This document shows positions 42,593 through 55,900 of a stretch of 64,000 nt of DNA, in pieces. Location: the NCBI GenBank assembly GCA_033065855.1, contig JAVXUO010001376.1, positions 868,001-932,000 on the forward strand, written 5' to 3'. How positions within the stretch are numbered: the stretch's first letter is position 1; each line of letters opens with the position of its first letter. The DNA comes from Escallonia rubra. Taxonomy: Eukaryota > Streptophyta > Magnoliopsida > Escalloniales > Escalloniaceae. A program made the position numbers and the translations under genes. The notes beneath the pieces are model-generated. The model was not told the DNA's origin, made no database searches, and saw only the letters and a list, made by a program, of their open reading frames with translations.

Positions 42593-45282
42593 TGCTTGTT
42601 ATTCAGATTTATTTCTGGGTAATCAGTACACCAAGAGGTTTTACAGAATTGTGGTTTGTAGTTTAACGGTCATGGTACACAAACTCTAATCTCTTTCTAG
42701 TTCCATTCTGTTGTTGTTATGTGATATTCTGATCGAAACTTTTACAGCGAGGTTGTTGGCAAAGGCTAGGCAGAAAATACAGCAGATAAAAGTGTTTTTG
42801 CTAAGAACCTTATTTTTTTTTGGGTGGTTTTAGCTCTTAATGCCTTGTACAGTCATATAGTAGAAAACATGGTGATGTAGGCCTGTGATGTCTTGTTTAA
42901 CCAACTAATCCCGTTTTGAAAGTAATTCTTTCTAGCAATGTTTTACTAACTCTTGGCCTTAATATCAACTAGCCTCATTGGCACACACAATACATGCAAT
43001 TAAAACATATGTAAACCTAATCTATGCAATTGCTTAAAAGTACATAAAAACATAAATGAATTTACCATGAAAATAGAGAACGAGATTGGAAGGAGCAGTA
43101 GAAATGGAGTAAAAATGTTGATGGTTGGATATTCGGGTGGAGTGATTGGAATGATGAGGATGGAGTAGAAGTTTAAAAGGTAGTTGTACGGAGCGGTTAT
43201 TAAGTTTAAGAAATTTCAACAATAACCTTGATTAACTTTTCTTTAGTTTGAAATTTGTATATTATGAAGGGATAGAGTTGGAAGTTCACAAAAGGGTTCA
43301 CCATAATGGTGCTCTTTCCCATACTAGTTTAGATAGTTTGAGTGCTAATTGGAGCTTCAAAGTGTGGCAATAATTTGAGCGCTAAACTGGACGCGACAGT
43401 GGTTTACCAGGAATCAAGAAAACAGAAGCGCTGAGGTAGACAAGTTAGAAGGAAGGCAAACTTCCTGCTCTATCTGAATGTATAAGCACCTTTTTTCCTT
43501 GTGTTGCTAAACCCCTTTTTAATGCCCGATAGGTGTTTGGTGAGAAGTCTAGCAGACTATACTTGCTGTGTTTGAACCATTTTTAACCTGATTAACTCAA
43601 GCCACTTCACAGCTGTGATGTATGGGTGATGGAACAACAATGCTAATATGTTTGTTGTGGTTGTGTCTGGTGGAGTCTGATTGCAATGGTCATTTTTATG
43701 TTAGTTTCATGGAGTGTTCGGTTGGAATCCCAAGTTTAAGTTTTATAATTTAATCTGGGTGTTAGACTTAATTCACACCTTTTGAAGTGGGAGTTTCTTG
43801 GGTTTGAGATAAAATTTTGACGAGGTGAAGTAGCTAAGATCTTCTCTGTTCTCTCAATGGATGATGTATCCTTCTTTGGCGTGACAAAGAGTGGGGATTG
43901 ACTTCCATCTTTTTGATTTGGTTAATTCGGTGGGAGAAAATTCGAAGATTGTTTGAACAGGTGAAACGATCTTGGTACAGGTTTCCAGATATTCTTGAGC
44001 TAGCTTTTTCCCGTGGGTACCTTGTGCTCCTTTGGTTTTCTTTTCTGCTGACGTAGTAGAGGAGTGTCTTTGGACCAAGGATGGCTTGCCTCATTTGTTT
44101 TCCTAGCTGTTTTGGGTACTTCCTTTCTATGTTCATTTTGCGAGTGTATGCATGTGTGTATGGGCGCGTGCATGAGCTTCACCGTAGGTGTACAGGGGTT
44201 CCTCGCTTTACATTTGCATAGGTATCTCTTGTTACCTTAAGAGATTGCGTAGGAACTACATTGGCTTCGAACCTGACTCAAAATTGGATAGTATCCAAGA
44301 CACGACCTAAGAAATTGCGACCCGCTTTGTCCCACCCCTTTTTTGCTAAGCATTTCTGCAGTTCCGTTTATGTTGTTGTTTCTGGAAAGCGGTTTTGTGA
44401 CAGAAGTGGCTTTCTTTTGTCGATGGGTAGCAAGTGGTCTAGCTTCTACAGGGGATAATTTGCATATTTACGTTATTGATTCTTTATGTGCAAGACTACT
44501 GTTGTTAGTTCAACTGTAAGGCCTTTATGTCATTGGTTAAGTTAAGAACTTCTTTCCTTGTAAAAATTTGCCCCAGCTGTAGGAGGTTGAGCCAAAATAT
44601 ATATGCCTTGCTTTAGCTGAGCCTGAAGGGAAAAAATGCTAGAGCTTTCGAGGGGGTTTTGAGGCTTACAAATACTGCAGTTGGTGACCCTTCTATCGAT
44701 TGTAGGACTATCTTGGAACCTTTTTCTTGACTTAATAAGTAGCTGTGGATATTTCCTTTATGCGTAGAAGTTTTTCAGTACTCTCTATATACATGATTGC
44801 GCCCCTATTTGGGGGGCCTTTGCAGTTGTATCGACTTATGGAGAGGAGGTGCTATTTTATATTCGTTGTTCTAGGTGAGTTTGTGACAGAAGACTGGCCC
44901 TGTGGATGAGGGGTTTGCGAACGGTTAGATGCAGACAGCCTTACACCTGCTATTGTGGAGAGGATGATCTCGTGGTTGCAATGCAGCTCACTAAGCTTTG
45001 ATGCGTGGAAGAGTTGTTTTATACGCCCACAAATATACATTCGCAACCAGATAGATTTTAAAATATCCGTCTTGTTTATGTTCTTAAATGCCACATAGTA
45101 TGCAGAATTTGTTTTTTGGTTTTCTATTACATTTGGAAAACATGATACTTAGTTCATGACCTACCGGAGTTCACGTATTGTATTTTTTCATGGATAACAG
45201 GAGTACTTCAGGTGAGACCATTAAAACCTAAATTGAGTTGATCGGACTCGAAGTACCACTATACTAAATACTGTTTGTAAGT
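42593..45282. other. Intergenic region and upstream region of KAE1, no gene recognised
   Basis: About 2.7 kb of AT-rich, single-copy-looking sequence. No domain, tRNA or terminal-repeat structure stands out. The last few hundred bases should hold the KAE1 promoter and leader, possibly with a leader intron. I cannot place the start site. Confidence 0.4.
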
Positions 45283-46742
45283 ATGAAGAAGATGACAGCA
45301 TTGGGGTTTGAAGGATCAGCAAACAAAATTGGTGTTGGTGTTGTGACTTTAGATGGGACAATTTTATCGAACCCACGACACACGTACATCACTCCCCCAG
45401 GTCAAGGGTTCCTCCCTCGAGAAACGGCCCAACACCATCTCCAACATGTCCTTCCGTTGATCAGATCTGCCCTCGAAACTGCACAAGTTTCAGCAAAGGA
45501 CATTGACTGTCTTTGTTACACGAAAGGTCCTGGTATGGGTGCACCACTACAAGTTGCTGCCATTGTTGTACGTGTTCTTTCGCAGCTGTGGAAGAAGCCA
45601 ATTGTTGCAGTGAACCACTGCATTGCTCATATTGAGATGGGAAGGATTGTGACCGGTGCTGATGATCCAGTTGTATTGTATGTTAGTGGGGGAAACACAC
45701 AGGTGATTGCATATAGTGAGGGGAGGTACCGAATTTTTGGCGAGACGATCGATATTGCGGTTGGGAATTGCTTGGACCGGTTTGCTAGAGTTTTAACGCT
45801 GTCAAATGATCCGAGCCCTGGCTACAACATTGAGCAGGTATGTACGTGATTGAAATAGCATTTGACAATCTATATGCTGTTGTTAAAAGTTCCTACGGAC
45901 AGGCTCAGTCAAAATCATGTAATTGAATCTGATGAAGAACATAAAAGCTAGACAGTGATATGATGCTCAGCCGGACTGTTGGCATCAGGTTTAGGTTTTT
46001 GTACAAAAAAAAGACTTCGGAGTTCTTGTGTTGACTTTGGCCTCTGCTTCGGTTGACAACAGAACTTGCAGTCATATCTTTTCTTGGTTTACGTTCATAT
46101 TTCCTAAAGAGAATAGGCGTTCATATTTTTTCTCGTGTTTCTCTTCTTCAGCTTGCAAAGAAAGGAGAAAAATTTCTAGACCTTCCATATGTTGTAAAAG
46201 GAATGGACGTTTCATTTAGTGGAATATTAAGCTACATTGAAGGCACTGCTGAAGAGAAGCTCAAAAATAATGAATGCACCCCAGCAGATTTGTGTTATTC
46301 ACTGCAGGTAATTGGAATATTTTTCAGCTTACATGATAATTTAACAGACTGCTGAAATCTGGTTCACCGTGTGCACCACATGAAATTGTTTTAGGAAACT
46401 TTGTTTGCAATGCTTGTGGAGATTACGGAACGGGCAATGGCACATTGTGATGCGAAAGACGTGCTTGTTGTCGGTGGTGTTGGCTGCAACCTGCGATTGC
46501 AAGAGATGATGAGAATTATGTGCTCTGAGAGGGGTGGTAATCTTTTTGCAACTGATGACAGGTACTGTGTTGACAATGGTGCAATGATTGCATATACTGG
46601 TCTTCTTGCTTATGCTCACGGCATGCCAACTCCGCTGGAGGAGTCCACATTCACCCAGCGATTCAGAACCGATGAAGTGCTTGCACTCTGGAGGGAGAAG
46701 GAACCACGAAATGTAAACGGTGTCATCAAGGAAAGCACCTGA
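45283..46742 (+). CDS. KAE1: KAE1/OSGEP-type tRNA N6-adenosine threonylcarbamoyltransferase, three exons, 352 aa
   Basis: Exons are 45283-45837, 46152-46307 and 46395-46742 (TGA), joined in phase 0 with AG|GTATGT, TTCAG|CTT, CAG|GTAATT and TTTTAG|GAA borders. The 352-residue product has the ASKHA-fold signature of the Kae1/TsaD/Qri7 family: [12 protein letters not shown] at the N-terminus, [11 protein letters not shown], the metal-binding HxxxH in [12 protein letters not shown] (His112 and His116), [42 protein letters not shown], and the third metal ligand Asp297 in [10 protein letters not shown]. It is the catalytic subunit of the KEOPS complex and transfers threonylcarbamoyl from TC-AMP to A37 of ANN-decoding tRNAs in cytosol and nucleus. 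There is no transit peptide, which separates it from the organellar Qri7/GCP1 form. Length and motifs are those of the intact plant protein, so it should be functional. Confidence 0.96.
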
Positions 46743-48779
46743 ATGCATGTTGTAAGGATCTTGTATTATATGATGAAACGAAGTCCGATTGCTAATTCTA
46801 ATTTTACCAAAATTAGTGATAGACCATTTTGAAAGTTCTATTAGTTCTACCTTCCAATTAAACCGTTTTGATTGTGTGCTTATATAGTATGCAGTAGGCT
46901 AGTAGCACATTTGAGTTTATTCTCAAGCAGAAGTCCTAGACCGAGTTTAAGTTGATCTTTTTAACTTACGACGTCGAATTTCAGTAAAATCGGTTTAGTT
47001 GTTTGGCAATATTTTCTCTAGTAACTCGAGATAGAGTGGTAAGTTACCCCAGTGAGAGAATAGCATTAAAACGAAATAAACAGTTAAAGACCGTTGCCAG
47101 TGAAGCCTTATGGCTTACAAAGATTGCAAAATATAGATACAAGTCGTGACATGCCACGATTCCAAGGACAAAAATCATACATACAAGTTGTGACATGCAC
47201 GGTTCCACAGGAGGGATTCATAGCTATGACTATCATACACGTAACATAAAAGGGACAAGAGAACTGTTTTTTCAACATAACATAATGTTGTGCACCCAGT
47301 CTTGTTGGATATCAATGCGCGCGTGACATGCAAAAGTTGTTAGGAATTTCGCTTCCTTAATCTGTTGTCCTCGTGTACGGTCCATACTGTAATGATGTAA
47401 GTCAAATGCTACGCAACAAAAGTTCGAGCCACGTATTCTTGATGAGTTTGGTCAAAAGCTTCCAAAAATAGTAGGGTTAATTACAGCTATGCTCCTTAAG
47501 TATAGGTGTATTTGCAGTCAAAGACAAGGTTTGAAAAGTGAACAAATTTGTCCATCTGTCAAGCCACCGTTGTAAAAAGTACTCTGTATTACTTAACTGA
47601 TTTTGTGCCATATATTTATTTGGTTAACCTTACGCACTTTTAGAGTCTAATAATCATTATGCAGACCAAGTCAAAAAGAGATCTAAGTATCAAACAATAG
47701 ACGAAAATAAGTTCATCGGTTCCCATGACGGTTGTAGGGATTGAGAGAGCGCATTTGACGGTGAAAGTGACATTGATGTTACATGGTGTGAGAGGATGGT
47801 TGTCATCGGTAACTGGTGTTAATAGGGTGGGTCAATATTGGACCAGGTAGTTATAGGGTTATGATGAAAGGAGCTTGTCGTGTGGACAGTGGTGTGAGAG
47901 TGTACGTAGTGGTCGGCATCTGGTTGTGGACAATCAAGATTCAATCCAAAATTGATAGCTCTGGTTTGAATCTATTTTATGGATCTTCAATTGGACTATA
48001 GAGTTGTTGGTCCAATTCGGGAGCAATAATTTGTTTTTAGTTTGGGTTTGACTAGATTTGATTTTTATGAGTCTCGATAATATTTTTCTGATAATTGCTT
48101 GTCGGGCATGGATATGTGGGTTGAACGATTCAATCAAAGAACCATAATCAGAGATATTTAGGTAGTTTCATGGGAGTGTTAAGGGTGTTTAGGTCATTAA
48201 CTTTATCTATTATATATGATAAACATTCTGTTCGGTCAAAGGATATTACCGATTATAATCTATATCAGAAGAAGGAAACAACAAGAGGTTGGGAAAAGAT
48301 AACTCACATCACAGCAAAATGTATCTGAGACACGTTGTAGAAGCTGCATCAAGCTACGAATCACACGTCTGACAGCAGCCTGAGTTGCACAGAGGTACAA
48401 GACCTGGAGAGTTTCGCGGTTATAAATACAATTGCTATTTGAGAAATCTATGCCCGCGCGTATATAGCACGGGTAAACACGCACATGTACACACGCGTCG
48501 CGTGCATACACACACACACACACATAAAGTGTGAATTAATATGCCAAAAAATAGTACGATAAAGCGGAAATACAACCAAGAAACCAACCAGCATCCCACG
48601 TGGCTAAACACTTAAAACCATTTGAGACCTCAAAGACATTTGATCAAACCAAACACATGGCCCGCCTTCTCATTGCATTAAGGCGATTTAGTTGCTGATA
48701 TCATACTTTAAAATTGAGATATCTGCACATAATTAACCTACCCTTATCCTTCTTTATATGAGAGGCAGCTTTTGCAAAA
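46743..48779. other. KAE1 downstream region and intergenic sequence, no gene recognised
   Basis: No domain-bearing frame is present. A (CA)n microsatellite lies at about 48507-48523. Near 47478 the sequence GGTTAATTACAGCTATGCTCC resembles the terminus of a Mutator-like element, but I found no matching inverted end. Poly(A) signals for KAE1 must lie in the first few hundred bases. Confidence 0.4.
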
Positions 48780-49880
48780 GGGATATTTGCGTAAAATACC
48801 CCTGTGGTTTAGGGTAGTTGCAAAAAGGCCCATGTTGTTACAAAAATTGCAAAAAGACACTGGAAATTGCAAAAGTGTTGCAACCGACGATTCCCGTAAC
48901 AGAATGATGAAAATGTCTAAATTGCCCTCTATATACACTGTAATTTGTAGATCTTAGGTCTTTTTTTTTGGGGGGGGTATGAATGGTGTTGATATTGGGC
49001 AGCAGGGCTGAGCTCGTGGTGGCGACACCGGCGCATGTTGATGGGGTTGATGGCGAGGCTGGCCGACGGGGAGGTAGGTTCATGGAGGGTGGACAGGGCA
49101 AGTGGTGGCAGCGCCTAGCGGGGTTGGGGTTGGCCCGAATTGTAGATCTAGGGTTGGCCCGAATTATAGATCTAGGTTTGTTTTTTGAATTGTAGATATA
49201 GACTTGTGGTTTGTGAATCAGGCTGGTGGAGGCAGTGCAATAGGCTACTGTTGGTGGCGGGGCTAGCGGCAGCGCAAGTGGCAGGGGTTGATGGCGGGGC
49301 TACCAACGGTGCAAGAGGTTGGGGGTAATGACGGGGATGGCGATGTGAGGTTCACGGTGGGTGGAAGGCACCGATGGGGGCGGAGCACTTGGCTTGAGTT
49401 GATGAAGGGGCTAGCGGCGGCGACATAAGGGTCTCTGTGCGTGGTTGGGGCTAGCGACTTCATAGGTACATGGGGCTAGGTGGTGGTGGCAAAAACGGGC
49501 AGTGGCAGAAAAAAGGGGTGGTGGTGGTCGATGGGGCCTGGTAAAGGTGGCGGCTAGGGTTTTGGCTTGAGGGGGCTGAGGCGGCGGCGTTTGGGCGGAG
49601 CAGGTGGCTGCCGCGGCGGCGGTGGCAGAAATGGGTGGTGGTTAGGGTTTAGGATTTGGGGAAGGAAGAAGAAATAAAGGGCATTTTTGTCATTTCGTTA
49701 AGTTAATCTTTACCAAACGCACTCTTCAGGAGCGTGAACATCACACGCTGTCAGTTTGAACGATTGTTTTGACGGTTGCAACACTTATGCTATTTTCGGT
49801 GTCTTTTTTGTAATTTTTGTAACAACAGGGGCCTTTTGGCAATTATCCCAAACCGCAGGGATATTTTACGCAATTATCCC
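48780..49880. mobile_element. Mutator-like non-autonomous element, 1101 bp, GC-rich interior
   Basis: Terminal inverted repeats of about 130 bases begin GGGATATTTGCGTAAAATAC at the left and, reverse-complemented, GGGATAATTGCGTAAAATAT at the right. The 9-bp repeat TTTGCAAAA flanks both ends (48771-48779 and 49881-49889), as expected for Mutator. The interior (about 48960-49680) is strikingly G-rich (GGTGGCGGC-type, with GGTTGGCCCGAATT.TAGATCTAG duplicated at 49120-49170) compared with the AT-rich arms. Such a composition jump is typical of Pack-MULE cargo, but no parent gene is recognisable. Confidence 0.85.
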
Positions 49881-50189
49881 TTTGCAAAATGAGCCCTTCG
49901 CCCCAAACAGGCGATCACCGCACACGCAGGCAAGGGACAGGGCGGCAAAACAACTAACTCTGGCGGAGTCTAATTTTTTTTTTTTGGTAGAGCGGAGTCT
50001 AATTCGGTGGGCTCAATCTTGCCTTCTAACTTCTTGATTAGTGCCTTGTTTGGATTACTTTTGTTTCTTTTTTGTTTTCCTTTTTCATTTCCAATAAATC
50101 ACCCACAAAAGAGACATGCCTTTTTACTTTTTTGCATGTTTGCATATATACAAGACAATTTTTTTCGCACTAAGAAGCTATTCTTAAGA

Positions 50190-52260
50190 GGGAAGATTTC
50201 ACTCCGTATCCCTGAACTTTAGACTTAATACAATGTACCCCTTCTTTTAAAAAAAAGATTATACTAACCTCCATTGATAATAGGGTCAGGGCCTCACAAA
50301 CCCCTCTTCCATTAGTTAAAGTCGAATCTGGCCGTTAAAATTTAGTTGAAACCCAAAAATATACCCTTCAATAAAGCTCCAAAATTAACCCAAACCATTG
50401 CCACCATTACATAGCCCTTCCACGACCGGCGCTCCCACCCCTACCTCATAGGGATGGCAATAAGATCCGCACCCGGCGGATCTCCGACCCGTTCCGATCC
50501 GATAGGAGCGGGTTATTTTAGCTTTGATCAGGTCATGGGGCGGGTATGGTATTTTTTTTTAAAATTCACAGCGGGTTAGGGTCGGGTATGGTTTTCTGTC
50601 CACCCTGCCCCGGTATCCGACCAGTCCCATGACCCGTATCCACCCCGGTATACTTACCTATGCATTAGCCAATCCCAGTCGCCCCTCCTTAGATATATAT
50701 ACTATGTTTTTTCCCCCAAACCCTAAACTTCTGTCTCTCCCAGATCTGCCATCACTCACAGTCATGGAGTCACCACTGTCCATATTCCCCGCCACCATCC
50801 ATTTTTATTGTCACCCAGAACCAAAGTTCTTCCCCCATTGCTGGCCATTTCCTTCCTCAAAAGTTAAGCCACAGTCCTCACGGCCACACCTCACACTCAT
50901 AGATCTGTCGTCCCTAATAGGCAGAGCTACTATCCACGTTGGACGCCACCGCCCGTTTCCATCGTCCATCGCAGCTCCGTCGTTATCACCTCTGCCGTCT
51001 CGACGATCTCGTGACCGACTGCGTCCTCGTCACCGCGCACTCTTCATGATAGTTCGTCACTCTTCAGCGAGACTTTTCCCTGTCACTGACTCAAATCCCA
51101 AATTCGAAGGTTATCTATTTTTGACTGTTAATCTGTAATCCCTAAAAAGTAAAACCCTTCTTCTATCGAAACCAGCTTCCCACCATGCTAAGTGTTGATT
51201 TAAACCTGAGGATTAGAATTACTGCAAAAGGATTGAATTTGGAACTCCACTGAAATGAAAACGAGTCTTGCTGGAAAGACAGGGACGGGTTTTCTAAATT
51301 TGCTTAGGGTCGGTTATGGTATTGCAATTACATAACCCGGTGGCGGGGCGGGGCGGTGTTTTAGGACTACCGGGGTGGGTACGGATTTTACAAGATCCGC
51401 ATCCGACCGCCCTATTGCCATCCCTACTACCTCATCACATCTGCATAACCCTTCCACCACTTGCACTGTACAAACGTGCACACACAACCCACGGTCACGA
51501 CCCGCATTCCACCACCAGCTCCCCAGCCCCAACAACCCCATACTCCATCCACTAACACTCACACGGCACACACAACGCACACCCAGAGACACAAACATGC
51601 ACACCCACAGACATTCACACACCCGCAACATGCTCACAGACGGCACACATAGGCGCGTGCGTGCACCCCACCCCCTCCCTCAATCATGACAACTCCCATG
51701 GCACACGTCATGGTGTTCTTGACAACGATTTGGAGGCAATGATGTGTGGCAATTCGACGGTTGCAGTAAGTGTGTGCTTGTGACAATTTTGTGTATGCAA
51801 AAGAACGCATGCGTGCAGGTGTATATGGGGGTAGGTGGTTAGGGGGCATCATGTGTGCACATGCGCGCGCACGTGCAAAGGTATGCGTGTGGTGGCTTTG
51901 TGTGTGAAGGGTTGTGGTGGGTGCCACGTGTGCGTGTGGTGCGCTGTGTGTAGAGGATAGTGGTAGTGGCGGCTAGTGGAGATTGGTGGTGGGTGATGGT
52001 GGAGGGTGGCCGGGTGAGTGATGGATGAGAGGTAAGTGGAGGTTAGAGGATCGGAAGGGGAGGTGGGCTGTTGATGGTTGGAGCTAGGTTAACGTAGGGT
52101 TAATATTTTAAAATTTGCTACTCTTGTAAGGGAAATTAGGTCATCGTAACCAAAAATTTAAGATCATCTAATGGTAGGGGGTGTCAATGTAAATTTTCAA
52201 ATAGAAAGGGTACCGAGTGTATTAAACTCAAAACTCAGGCATACCGAATGTAATTTTCCC
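50190..52260. mobile_element. Mutator-like inverted-repeat element with a nested hAT MITE
   Basis: The left end (about 50190-50275: GGGAAGATTTCACTCCGTAT, then CCCTGAACTTTAGACTTAAT, then GTACCCCTTCTTTT) is the imperfect reverse complement of about 52165-52260 (AGAAAGGGTACCGAGTG, ATTAAACTCAAAACTCAGGC, ATACCGAATGTAATTTTCCC). The flanking 9-mers TTCTTAAGA and TTTTTGAAA agree at 6 of 9 positions, so the target duplication is unproven. The interior right of the MITE is first CA/C-rich, then GT/G-rich (51430-51960). No transposase is seen. Confidence 0.7.
50449..51426. mobile_element. hAT-type MITE, 978 bp, second TAGGGATGGCAAT copy, opposite orientation
   Basis: Ends are TAGGGATGGCAAT and ATTGCCATCCCTA, with perfect 8-bp target duplication CTACCTCA at 50441-50448 and 51427-51434. 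Its right end, reverse-complemented, matches the left end of 40436-41346 (GGTCGGATGCGGATCTT, CCCCGGTAG, CCGGGT.AT), so the two lie in opposite orientations. A 169-codon frame inside (50629-51138) has no recognised domain and is probably fortuitous. Confidence 0.92.
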
Positions 52261-52910
52261 TTTTTGAAATGATTTTGCATTTTTCAAGTCTTTGCAATTT
52301 TGCATTTATACGCCAACATAGTTTTGCATTCTAAAATTTTATTTGCTGACCAAATGTGAACCATTAGATCCAATATAGTTTTTAATGGACTTTTATTAAG
52401 GATCAATCTCTCAAAACCAACAAAAATGCAGCCCATACTTTTACTTTCTTTTGCCATTTTAATAGGCAACGATCAAACTATCGATAATAAATACAAATTC
52501 TTCTAAAGACCGCTTAATAGTTAAGGTTTGGATTTAGTTTTGACAATTTAAAACCGTTTAATATATAATCAAACCTTATGTTGTCTTCTATAGTCCCATG
52601 AGATTTGACGGTCCTAAACATTCGAAAATATACAATATTTGCACACGAAAAAACTCTTTTCCTATTTTAGCTACATCAGGAAATAACAAAAAAATGTGTA
52701 TCCAAACAACGCCTAATTTTGTCGTCTTCTTTTAACATGAGAAAGAAAAATGGGTTTCTCTCCCTCCCCCCTTCCCTCAAACTGGTGTGCTTGTAAGGAT
52801 CATATCAGTTATTCACAAAAGACCCTTTTCAAACTTGTAGTGACTGTAGCATTAGGACTCCTTTTTTAAACAGAAAATACCAAATCAGATTCGAGATCAG
52901 GGAAGAACAA
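52261..52910. other. Upstream region of the ENOD93-like gene
   Basis: 650 bases of AT-rich sequence with no gene or repeat recognised. It should contain the promoter and leader of the gene starting at 52911. Confidence 0.4.
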
Positions 52911-55900
52911 ATGGGAATACCGTCAAACATGAGGGACGCATGGGAAAATCAGAGGAGGAAATCTCTGCTGATTGCTTCTCCTGCTGAAGATCAGAGGATT
53001 TTGGAATCCAGGCGTTGCACTCAAGGTTTCAACTCTCCAAAAGCATTTTCCTTGTTCCTTTTGGTCGTTTTAAAGAGATCGTTTTTTGAGAAGTGAAATT
53101 GTTGGAGATACCAAAAAAAAAAAAAAGGACGCAAATGCAAGAGTTTGGGATTTATGTTCTCTGTTGTTTTTGTTCGGTAATGGGGTTACCAACTTAGGTT
53201 TGTGCGGACAAGGGAATGGGTAGGGCTCGGTTCAGCAAAGTAATTCCTTTTCTCTTCGAACTTTGCCAATCAATTTACTGACGGTGTGTGTACTTTTTTA
53301 AGCTAAAGCCTTATGGTGTTTGTGTTTCTGTGAGTTTCTCAATGTGTGCGTGGTTTTATGTCTGTATGGGTGTTTAAGAGTGGATATAGTGTCATTTGTG
53401 GTGTTGTTAGAGATACCTGATTGAGCGTGCATATGGAGTCATTTATGATGATTGAGTTGCAGTTTTTTGATTGAATCAGTCTTGGTTTAGTTTATGGCTC
53501 TTTGGTTTTTGTGAGGGTTAAACTAGATTATGATTTACGAAGGTGGGGAGAGGAATTAGAGAATAACTATTAAACTGAGATGAGGTTGGGCTAAAATGCA
53601 CACTTATCACTACACTTGATGGACTAAAAGGAAAGATAAAAGATCAATACTGTGCTGTATGGATGTGCCTCTTTGGCTTAGTGGAGTTTGCAAGTGCCCA
53701 AATTCGCAGCGTGGAAGTGAACAATGAAACCAGTAGAAATCCTTTTACTCCTGTGGGTCATAATACCTGATCTCCTATAAATATTTCAGTCCACAAGAAT
53801 TGCAAGCAGTCCACGTGGCTGTCATGTGACCTGTAAAAAGACTGTAAATCCCTATGACAAGATTTGCTTGGGTGATTGAAGCATGTCAAGCTCAAGTACG
53901 GATTGGTGAATCCCTCCAAAACCCTAAAGGAGGCAGGCCACATGTTGACATACTATCAGCAGAAGAGCGTATAGGTGAATGAAGAACGCGAGGCTGATTT
54001 AACTCAGCTGGGGTACAGCTTAGTGGTGGGTTGTAATGCTGTTGTGGAAACTGAAGTTTTGATTATAAGAACCCGTTTTAGCATCCTTTTATCCCCTTTC
54101 TCGCCACAAGAGTTCTTTGATTTAATCTTCGATAACAATTTATGCCTCGGGGTGTTAAACTGTCTAAAATTGAAGGTAAATGAATGGTTTAAAGTCGGAA
54201 CTATATGGAACATTATTTTGAAAGGGAAGGCTCACTACTGTATGCATTAGACTTTTCCTTACAGGAGCTTCACAGATGGCATTTGGTTTGCATTTCATTT
54301 TAAAGTAACCTTTATCCTATCTAGATGGCCTGAGGCTCTGGCAATGCGAAATTCGCTTAAAGGCCATGATTTTATGGCCTTTTTTTTAACTTTTTCTGTT
54401 CGTTAATGTCAGAAATTTTGCTTATTTTGGTACTCCGATGAATGTTTAAACTTTCAGTTTAAAGTGTCAGTAAGTGGGAATTATGGTTTGTAACAACTTG
54501 GTGTTTTGCGATGTTCAAATATTGCAGAAGGTGTTCGAGCGGGAGTCAAAGCAGCTTCAATTACATGTGTTGCCACTGCCGTGCCTACGGTATGTGCTCT
54601 CATTCATGTGGACTCTCATTGATATGGTACACGATCGATTCATCTGGTGTATGCCTCTAATGCTCATCAGTTTTCTGCCAGTGGTTAAAGTATGGGATTA
54701 GTAGAGTAAGTGGTCTTAATAGCTGAGGCTAGGTGCCGAAACACAGTCGTAGCAGGTTATCTTACTGGTACTGCTGTTGAAAGTGGAGTGAATTTTTATA
54801 TGTAATTGTTCTTCCTAGCATATATCCTAGAAGTTCTTTTCTTAATAGACTTTGAAACCTTTGTCCTAAGTTCGAGTTATGGATGCTATCCTTCTTCCCT
54901 CATCTGGGAGGTTTTTGCTTATGGTTGCTTGCTTTGTTCCCTATTCACAAATTCATTCTCCACTTACTTCTTTCCTAGCGACCCTTTCCTCAGGGGGACT
55001 TATAATTGTATATAAAACTCAGTCATGTGCGGGCAGCTGCCCAAACGTCACGATTGTGTAAATCTCTATGTTGATTCTGGACTTCGCTCTTCGCAGAATT
55101 ATCTCTGATACTCATGTACATGCCACTTCTTAAAGACATTAGTAATATCTGTGACTTTTATTCCATTAATGGTGTTTATGTGTATTAAATAAATAAATAA
55201 AGCACATTTCTTGTACTGGAATTATCTGAAAACACTAATATTCTGGCAACTTGCGTAAAGCATGTTACATAATATGTACACTCATATGCGTTACACTATA
55301 CTCGCGGTCCAGAAAACTTCTTTGATGTTAGATTGACATTATGGGAAAGGATAGATCTAACATGGTATAAAGCCAATAGTAAACAATGCAACCAGGTAAA
55401 TCTGAATTCTATTAAGAAGATATTAGTTGGCAGTCAAACTTCATGGATGTTAGATTGGCATTACGGGAAGGAATATACCTAACACGGTAAAAAGTCAATA
55501 GTACACATTGTGATAATCAGGTAAGCTGAAGTTTATGGAGAAGAGTTTCATGGAGCGCTGTGATGATTCCTAGGAGGGTTCAGTGCAGAGGGATGATGGC
55601 CGTTGTGTCTTATGTATTCTTATACACTTTTGACAGACTGGAGTTACCTCTGGAGAGCCTGAAGTTGCACGCGATTTTTTTAACCTACTTTTTTGTGGCC
55701 GAAAAGAGTTTATCTATTCCATTATATTGTAGTCTCTTTGTCTCAGTACATTCGTTGGTCTCATGTCATGGCTGGGTGGAATTAGTCCATGTCTTTTGGT
55801 GAGTTCCAGGCCCTTTTTTCCGTTTTGCTTCTAGTGTACATGGGTTTGCTCTCACCTTGGGGCTTCTTTTTTACGGCTAGTACTTTAGTGAATTGGGAAC

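Noticed and set aside
47478-47560. GGTTAATTACAGCTATGCTCC as a left end of a Mutator-like element
   Set aside because: No matching inverted end or target duplication found within the next few kilobases.
50629-51138. 169-codon frame inside a hAT MITE
   Set aside because: No domain, no splice context, lies wholly in a non-autonomous MITE. Not supported as a gene.
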